Part shown: positions 42,793 through 48,541 of the stretch, in pieces | Layout: every line of letters starts with the position of its first letter | How positions within the stretch are numbered: the stretch's first letter is position 1 | Assembly: GCF_006539865.1 (NCBI RefSeq) | Contig: NZ_BJNV01000036.1 | Span: 1-48,541, forward strand | Direction: 5' to 3' | From: Zoogloea ramigera | GTDB lineage: Bacteria; Pseudomonadota; Gammaproteobacteria; Burkholderiales; Rhodocyclaceae | DNA: 48,541 bases | Position numbers and translations under genes: made by a program | Notes under the pieces: model-generated | Told to the model about the DNA's origin: nothing | Database searches by the model: none | The model's input: the letters and a program-made list of their open reading frames with translations, nothing else

Positions 42793-43020
42793 GTCCCCGC
42801 ATCGTGCTGGCGGAAGCGCCCGCGGGGCATCGGGAGTTTCCCTAACCGGAGCGGGCACCGGCAAGCCCGCCCGGGCCTCGGAGCGGCTTCGGGCCCAGGG
42901 GCCCTCGAACCTGTTTACTTTTACAGCTAAATGCCATTACGATTACTTCAAAGTCATCTCGCGGCACGCCAAGGGCAGGGCCCAGGCACCCACACCCTCA
43001 AACCAGCAAAGGAAGGCCAG
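42793..43020. other. Divergent intergenic region between the sensor kinase and vgrG
   Basis: The right half is AT-rich compared with its surroundings (42910-42955). TTTACT and TACGAT, 18 bases apart, could be a sigma-70 promoter for vgrG, but the match is weak. Confidence 0.3.
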
Positions 43021-45807
43021 ATGTCGTCCTCCTCGACCTCGACCCCGAGCCCTGGCGGGCTGCTTCATGCCTGGCTCCAGAACCTCGGCCTCGCCCAGGC
43101 CAACCGCCCGTTGCGGCTGCGCATCGGCGGCGCCGACGCCCCCCTCGCCCACACGCTGATGGTCCACCGCTTCCACGCCAGCGAGGCCACCTGTGCGGCC
43201 ACCAGCCTCAGCCTGCGCCTCTTGTGCGTCACCACCCGGGCCGACATCCCACCCTGGCAGTTCCTGGGCCAGCCCCTTCAGCTCCAGGTGGTCACCGACA
43301 GCGGCCGCCTGCGTGCCTTCAACGCCCTCATCGTGCGCGCCCAGCCGGGGCAGTTCGACGGCAGCCTGCAAACCTGGCTCATCGAAGCCGTCGATGCCTG
43401 CACCTTCATGGGCGCCGGCCGCAACAGCCGCATCTACCTCCGCAAGAACGTCATCGAGATCACCGAGCAGCTCCTCGGCGAATGGCGCGCGCACAGCCCG
43501 GTGCTGGCCGGCTGCTTCGACTTCGACACCCGCCAGCTCACCCCCGACCGCTACCCCCAGCGGGAGATGAGCATCCAGTGGAACGAATCCGACCCGGCCT
43601 TCCTGATGCGCCTGTGGCGCAAGCACGGCATCGCCTGGGGCGTTCGGGCCGAGGCCGAAACCAGCCCCACCGACCCGCCGCGCCACACCCTGGTGCTGGT
43701 CGACGACAGCGCCCAGCTCCCCGCCAACCCGGCCGGCCGCCTACGCTGCCACACCGGCACCGCGGTTCGCGAGCACGACGACATCACCCTGTGGAGCCCC
43801 GTCGGCCGGGTCGTCCCCAGCCTCGTCGAGCGTGCCGCCTGGAGCTACACGCAGCAGCAGCCACTGCGGGCCGACACCCGCTCGATGGCCCACCTGGATG
43901 AGCAGGGCGACGCCCTCGCCCGCGCCCTCACCGACGTCCGCATCGAGCCGCCCCACTGGGCCGACGGCACCACCCACCACCAGCAGCTCACCTTGCTGCG
44001 CATGCAGCACCACGAAATGAACGCCACCGCCGTGTCGGGCGCCAGCACCGCCCGCGACCTGGCCTGCCTCACCTGGGCCGCCATCGACGAGATCCCGGGC
44101 GAGCTGCCACTCGCCGGCCCGTCCGAGGCCGCCGGCAATGAATTCCTGTTCACCCAGGTTAGCCACTGGGGCAGCAACAACCTTCCCAAAGACATCGCCG
44201 ACGCCCTCGACAGCCTCATCGCCGCCAGCGGCTGGGAGCTGACCCGCCCCAACATCGGCCAGCACGACGAAGCCCGCCGCTACGCCAACACCTTCTGCGC
44301 CATCCCCCGCCACACCCCGCTCAGCCCGGCGTTCGACCCCGCCCTGCATTGGCCCAGCCTGCCCCCCATGAGCGCCGTCGTCGTGTGCCCGGAGGGCGAG
44401 GAGGTGTATTGCGACGAACACGGCCGGGTACACGTGCAGTTTCAGGGCTTGCGGGCCACCGACCACAGCCACGCCGCCGGCGCCGGCACCAGCGGCACGC
44501 CCGGCGATAGCGCCCCCGTGCGGGTGGCCACCCCCGCCGCCAGCGCCCGCCAGGGCTTCATCCAGCTCCCCCGCCGGGGGGACGAGGTGATCGTCTCGTT
44601 CATGGGTGGCGACCCGGACAAGCCCATCATCACCCACGCGGTGCACAGCCCCGCCAACCCGCCGCCCCGCTTTCACGACAGCGGCAACCTGCCCGGCAAC
44701 CGCCACCTCTCCGGCAACCGCAGCATCGAGATCAAGGGCAGCCGCGCCACCCATGTGCTTCACGACAGCACGCCGGGGCAGCCCCGCTTCCAGGCCCACT
44801 GCGACTTCACCCACAGCCAGCTCAACCTCGGCTACATCGTCCACCCCCGCCAGGACGGCAAGGCCGAGCCCCGCGGCGAAGGCCTCGAGCTGCGCACCGA
44901 CGGCGCCGCCGCCACCCGCGCCGCCCGCGGCATCCTGCTCAGCGCCTGGAAGCGCCTTGGCAGCAGCGGCGGGCAGCTCGACTACGCCGAAGCCCTGGCC
45001 CTCATGGAATCCGGCCTCGAGCTCTTCAAGAGCATGGGCGACTACGCCGCGCGGCACCAGGGCCGCCCGCCCGAGGCCGACGGCCAGGCAGCGCTGCACA
45101 CCCTCGCCAAGCAGTGGGAGAACGGCACCAACACCGCCCCCAAGGCCGAGCCCGCCGACACCGCCTTCATCGCCCTCACGGCGCCCCAGGGCATCGTCCA
45201 CACCACGCCCGAAACCATCGCCCAGTACGCCGGGCACAACGCCGACACCGTCGCCCAGCATCATGTGCAGATCGCCGCCGGCCAGCACTACGCCGTCAAT
45301 GCCGGCCAGGGCATCCGCCAGTTCGCCCACGGCGGCGGCATCCACCACATCGCCCACCAGGGCGAGTTCGTCATGCAGAGCCAGCACGACAACACCCGCC
45401 TAGAGTCCGCCCTCAACATCAACCTCAACGCCGGCCAGGAAACCCGCATCACCGCCCGCAGCATCACCCTGGTGGCCGAGGACGGCAGCTTCATCAAGAT
45501 CGGCGACGGCATCACCCTCGGCACCAATGGCGCCATCAAGCAGCACGCTGCCAGTTTTCCCCACGCCGGCCCGCAGACCGTCGCCGCGCAAAAACCCGAG
45601 TTCACCCAGGAGGCCGTCCAGGCCAGCTTCGTCCTGCGCCGCAACGCCAGCAACCCCCACAGCCCACCCCTCGCCGAGCAGCCCTACAAGATAGAGCTGT
45701 CCGACGGCAGCGTCGTCGAAGGCATCACCGACGCCGAAGGCCGCACCAGCCTCGCCGAGCGGGACGCCATGCACATCGCCACCATCAGCGCCGGGAGCAA
45801 GGCATGA
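43021..45807 (+). CDS. vgrG: Type VI secretion spike protein VgrG with DUF2345 extension
   Basis: 928 residues from an ATG preceded by AAGGAAGG. The N-terminal ~380 residues are the gp27-like VgrG core (e.g. YLRKNVIEITEQLLGEW, IQWNESDPAFLMRLWRKHGI). The gp5-like OB part follows (EVYCDEHGRVHVQFQG, RRGDEVIVSFMGGDPDKPIIT). Further on come a DUF2345-type beta segment (VQIAAGQHYAVNAGQGI, ITLVAEDGSFIKIGDGITLG) and a C-terminal transthyretin-like tail (YKIELSDGSVVEGITDAEGRT), usual in VgrGs that carry lipase effectors. It caps the T6SS tube and delivers cargo. The stop overlaps the next start (ATGA). No other T6SS structural gene is in the window, so it is an orphan cargo module. Confidence 0.93.
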   Translation: MSSSSTSTPSPGGLLHAWLQNLGLAQANRPLRLRIGGADAPLAHTLMVHRFHASEATCAATSLSLRLLCVTTRADIPPWQFLGQPLQLQVVTDSGRLRAFNALIVRAQPGQFDGSLQTWLIEAVDACTFMGAGRNSRIYLRKNVIEITEQLLGEWRAHSPVLAGCFDFDTRQLTPDRYPQREMSIQWNESDPAFLMRLWRKHGIAWGVRAEAETSPTDPPRHTLVLVDDSAQLPANPAGRLRCHTGTAVREHDDITLWSPVGRVVPSLVERAAWSYTQQQPLRADTRSMAHLDEQGDALARALTDVRIEPPHWADGTTHHQQLTLLRMQHHEMNATAVSGASTARDLACLTWAAIDEIPGELPLAGPSEAAGNEFLFTQVSHWGSNNLPKDIADALDSLIAASGWELTRPNIGQHDEARRYANTFCAIPRHTPLSPAFDPALHWPSLPPMSAVVVCPEGEEVYCDEHGRVHVQFQGLRATDHSHAAGAGTSGTPGDSAPVRVATPAASARQGFIQLPRRGDEVIVSFMGGDPDKPIITHAVHSPANPPPRFHDSGNLPGNRHLSGNRSIEIKGSRATHVLHDSTPGQPRFQAHCDFTHSQLNLGYIVHPRQDGKAEPRGEGLELRTDGAAATRAARGILLSAWKRLGSSGGQLDYAEALALMESGLELFKSMGDYAARHQGRPPEADGQAALHTLAKQWENGTNTAPKAEPADTAFIALTAPQGIVHTTPETIAQYAGHNADTVAQHHVQIAAGQHYAVNAGQGIRQFAHGGGIHHIAHQGEFVMQSQHDNTRLESALNINLNAGQETRITARSITLVAEDGSFIKIGDGITLGTNGAIKQHAASFPHAGPQTVAAQKPEFTQEAVQASFVLRRNASNPHSPPLAEQPYKIELSDGSVVEGITDAEGRTSLAERDAMHIATISAGSKA

Positions 45808-48203
45808 GCAGGCCCAAGGCACGCTACCCGAAAGCCGATTTCCCGATCTTTCGGCAGACCGCGGTGCTCAGCTCCAGCACTCTCCCCAAGTGCGTCGATG
45901 TTCCCGCCGAGCACGTAGGCGCCTGCATCGTGGTGCACGGCGTCAACGACGTGGGCAACAGCTACCAGGCCGTCGAGGAAGGCCTCCTTGAAGGCCTCGC
46001 CCGGCGCCTGGGCTGGCAACCAGATGCATCCAAGAACTGCCAGCCGCCCTACACCGCCGCCGAATACCGCATGCCTGGCCTTGAGGACAGCAAGAAGCTC
46101 GAAGCCGACCCGGACGCGGTGTTCTTCAAGCGCAGCATCAAGCCCAAGACGTATAGCCCGGTGATTCCGTTTTATTGGGGGTATCGGGACGCAAAATCAG
46201 ACCGGAACAGAACCATCAACGGCCAGTTGGTGGATGACTACGGCAACCGCCTCGACCTCGACCGCAGCAAGGGCGGCGGCCCCTTCGCAAACGCCACAAC
46301 CAACCTCGCCGACATGTGGAACAGGGGTACCCCTGCCAAATTCAACGAATACGCCGAAATGGGATCCCGCGACCCCTATCGCCCGCTGCGCGGTGGCCCA
46401 GGGCGGATGTATCTCGTGCTCGCCGCCCAGCGCCTGGCGGCCCTGGTGGCAATGATCCGCGACTACGGCGACGACGTGCCCGAGACCGTCACCATCATCG
46501 CCCACAGCCAGGGCTGCCTCATCTCGCTGCTGGCCCAGGCCTTCCTGATGGAAGAAGGTGAGCAGCCCGCCGACACCCTCATCCTGACCCATCCGCCCTA
46601 CAGTCTGGAGCCCCATTCCTCTGAAGAGTACAACCGGGAAACCCACACCAAAAAGGCGGGCAAGAAGCCCGCCGAGGACAGCGGCAAGCTGGACAACAAG
46701 GCCCCAAAAGAAGACGCCGAACCCGTCATACCCGGTGGCGAAGACACAGCCATGCAGGGCCTCTACGAAGCCCTCAAAGGACTGCAAAGCGTCCGAGCCC
46801 GGCTCAAAACCCTGGTCAACATCGTCCATGGCGTGGCAGCCGGGCGCAAGGAAACATGGAGCGCCGACGAACTCGAACGCATGGAACGCGGCGGCCTCCA
46901 CACCAAGGCGTGGAAAGTGACCGAGGACCGGGACAACCGGGGCAAGGTTTACCTCTACTTCTGCCCCGAGGACATGACCGTTGCGCTGCCAAACGTACAG
47001 GGCATCGGCTGGCAGGGTGTGCCCCATCAATTACTCGATGAACGCTCGATCGGGGTGGGCAAGACTATCGGACAGCGCCGGCAAGCACTTGAACCCAATG
47101 AGACGCTGCAACCTGGCCCAGGGGCACGTGTCGAGCGATCGCCACTAAAAGAACTGGGCCCAAGCTTCCTGCAGCGTGTCTTCACCCAAAAACTGCGCGA
47201 TATAGGCGGGACGAAGCAAGTCTTCCAGGTGGGCCTGCCACCCCAGGACTTCATCCTTTCGCTGAGAGAAGAAGATGATCACGCCCACGCCGACCGCAGT
47301 GTCACCACACTACGTGCTCGCTTCGACAAAAACCTGGAGAACCGGGAGCGCATCCCTTCCGACGCAATCGCTCCAAATCTTCAGGCCGCCAGACGCCAGC
47401 AACTGGCCTCACGCCGACTGATCAATGGCGAACAATTGAAAGAGCCGCATACCGCCGAACTCCACGGCGGCAGCAACCCTGCCGTCGCCGGGAGTCTTCG
47501 TGAAAACGTCGACCCTATCGACGCAGCCATCGCGGTGACCAGCGACTATGGGATCGAAAGTGCACCACGGCAGCTCATCGACGACCCCCGCCCCCCTAAA
47601 CCCGGCGAAGCCGACAGTAACGGCGCTCCCGGTTTGAAGCTCGGTCCAGACCAATTGGCCGACGTGGAAGCCCGCTGGAACGAGCACAAGGCCCAAGGCG
47701 ACAAGATAAAACTCATCACGGCCGTCGTGACACGGGAGCGGCGCCTGTCCATCACCCGGCTGGAAACCCCCAACGAAGCCCGCCTGCGCCACCAGCAAGC
47801 CACCAGCCCACGCTCCTTCCACGGCGCAATCTGGGGCAGCAAGGCCAACCACGCCAAGGTCACCGCCTACGACATTGCCATCGGCCGAGGCCGTGCTGTC
47901 ACTGACCCAGGGTTTTATCGGTATCTGTGCGCGGTGGCGGACTGGAGGCTGAAGAAGCCCAGAAAAGGAGACCCCATCCGTCCCGGCATTCTCACTTGGA
48001 ACGAATTTAGTCTGACCCACAAGCGTTATCTGGACGTTGAAGACGAGTCGCGCAAAGCGATCATCGAGGGCAGCTCAGACTACTATTCCAAAGGGATTTT
48101 TCCTGACTTTGTCAAATCCATCGCCGAACGCCCCCAGGTCGTCATCGCTGAAACCACCGACGGCCGGAGTCCTCCGTCGAAAAAGATCGAAAAGCCGAAA
48201 TGA
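45804..48203 (+). CDS. Tle3-like type VI lipase effector (DUF3274 type)
   Basis: 799 residues. An alpha/beta hydrolase core with VVHGVNDVGNSYQ near the start and the nucleophile elbow AHSQG (Ser235) fits Tle3-family phospholipase effectors. In recipients these attack membrane phospholipids from the periplasm. A long variable region follows, with a Lys/Glu-rich insert around residues 270-310. The start codon overlaps the vgrG stop, and the stop overlaps the next start; together with the VgrG tail this marks it as VgrG cargo. GC-skewed codons relax towards the 3' end, suggesting a mosaic origin. Assignment to Tle3 rather than another Tle group is by overall look and by the neighbour. Confidence 0.8.
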   Translation: MSRPKARYPKADFPIFRQTAVLSSSTLPKCVDVPAEHVGACIVVHGVNDVGNSYQAVEEGLLEGLARRLGWQPDASKNCQPPYTAAEYRMPGLEDSKKLEADPDAVFFKRSIKPKTYSPVIPFYWGYRDAKSDRNRTINGQLVDDYGNRLDLDRSKGGGPFANATTNLADMWNRGTPAKFNEYAEMGSRDPYRPLRGGPGRMYLVLAAQRLAALVAMIRDYGDDVPETVTIIAHSQGCLISLLAQAFLMEEGEQPADTLILTHPPYSLEPHSSEEYNRETHTKKAGKKPAEDSGKLDNKAPKEDAEPVIPGGEDTAMQGLYEALKGLQSVRARLKTLVNIVHGVAAGRKETWSADELERMERGGLHTKAWKVTEDRDNRGKVYLYFCPEDMTVALPNVQGIGWQGVPHQLLDERSIGVGKTIGQRRQALEPNETLQPGPGARVERSPLKELGPSFLQRVFTQKLRDIGGTKQVFQVGLPPQDFILSLREEDDHAHADRSVTTLRARFDKNLENRERIPSDAIAPNLQAARRQQLASRRLINGEQLKEPHTAELHGGSNPAVAGSLRENVDPIDAAIAVTSDYGIESAPRQLIDDPRPPKPGEADSNGAPGLKLGPDQLADVEARWNEHKAQGDKIKLITAVVTRERRLSITRLETPNEARLRHQQATSPRSFHGAIWGSKANHAKVTAYDIAIGRGRAVTDPGFYRYLCAVADWRLKKPRKGDPIRPGILTWNEFSLTHKRYLDVEDESRKAIIEGSSDYYSKGIFPDFVKSIAERPQVVIAETTDGRSPPSKKIEKPK

Positions 48204-48541
48204 CGACCGCAAACGATAGAATGGATGCCAAATGCAAACGAAGCTGGAAACTTCCGGCGGTGTGGGGCTCACTGATGTTCGTCCTCGCCCTGGCAGCCTG
48301 GACGCTCTACCTGATACAGACCGATCTACCCGTCTTTAGCAATCCGAAGGTGAGTTCGATGGAAAAATGGAAAATCTGGCTCGGCCTGCCCCTGCTGGCT
48401 ACATGCCTGGCCCTCCTCGCCCAGTGGGGCTGGAGCGCCAGCCGCGACGCCCGTGCCGAAGCCCAGGCCCGCCAGCAAGAAGCAACCAGGCAAACCAACG
48501 CCGCCACCCTCGCCAAGGAAGCCCCCCGCGAGTACGTCCTC
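48200..48541 (+). CDS. Tla3/DUF2875-like membrane partner of the lipase, 3' truncated by window edge
   Basis: The first 114 residues only. The ATG overlaps the lipase stop. Two membrane helices are visible (about 18-39 and 58-77), followed by an Ala/Gln/Arg-rich helix, ending REYVL at the window edge. In known Tle3 loci the next gene encodes the adaptor/immunity protein Tla3 (DUF2875), which has this N-terminal topology. It would load the lipase on VgrG or protect the producer. The call relies on gene order and topology, since the diagnostic domain lies outside the window. Confidence 0.65.
   Translation, partial: MTTANDRMDAKCKRSWKLPAVWGSLMFVLALAAWTLYLIQTDLPVFSNPKVSSMEKWKIWLGLPLLATCLALLAQWGWSASRDARAEAQARQQEATRQTNAATLAKEAPREYVL

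Overview
The window is GC-rich chromosomal DNA with strongly G/C-ending codons. Gene content suggests a betaproteobacterium close to the Rhodocyclales (Azospira/Thauera/Azoarcus-like). The evidence is respiratory use of N-/S-oxides (tor genes), anaerobic aryl-pyruvate oxidation (iorAB), multi-PAS signalling, a T6SS VgrG/lipase module and many defence-type genes. The species assignment is inference.

Layout, left to right. (1) 1-2193: 3' end of an SMC-like ATPase and a Toprim protein that together look like the last two genes of a Wadjet-type (JetC/JetD) anti-plasmid system. (2) 2277-5065: a diguanylate cyclase and lysS. (3) 5391-10225: an H-NS-like protein lacking the usual QGR motif, a small acyl-carrier-like protein coupled to a secreted TPR protein, a methyltransferase, an alpha/beta hydrolase and a RES/Xre toxin-antitoxin pair. 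(4) 10246-20495: a compact trimethylamine-N-oxide (or related oxide) respiration locus. It holds moaD, a small cytochrome c, torA with a fused C-terminal haem domain, a torF porin, moaA, tatA, torT, torS and torR. Two sequences resembling TorR boxes lie between the divergent torA and torF genes. The divergent torT/torS pair has lost both 5' ends at a single junction near 17041-17060, so the sensor arm is probably damaged or misassembled. (5) 20828-28280: alpha-2-macroglobulin plus pbpC, a periplasmic defence pair.

(6) 28304-33070 is an accessory segment between tRNA-Tyr and tRNA-Ala. It starts with REP-like palindromes and a head-to-head array of 21-bp repeats, then a lower-GC block of three genes: a membrane-anchored coiled-coil protein, a TIR-domain protein and a HEPN-like protein. 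Each of these genes is bordered by its own inverted repeat. This block and the 21-bp array are the best candidates for something undescribed. (7) 33134-36748: housekeeping genes sua5/tsaC, purK, purE and folD. (8) 36833-42792: iorAB (indolepyruvate:ferredoxin oxidoreductase) behind a well-spaced FNR-type promoter, preceded by a FixJ-type response regulator and a multi-PAS sensor kinase. (9) 43021-48541: an orphan T6SS cargo module, vgrG - Tle3-like lipase - Tla3-like partner, with overlapping start/stop codons; it runs off the right edge.

All calls come from reading motifs and translations by eye. No database search was run.
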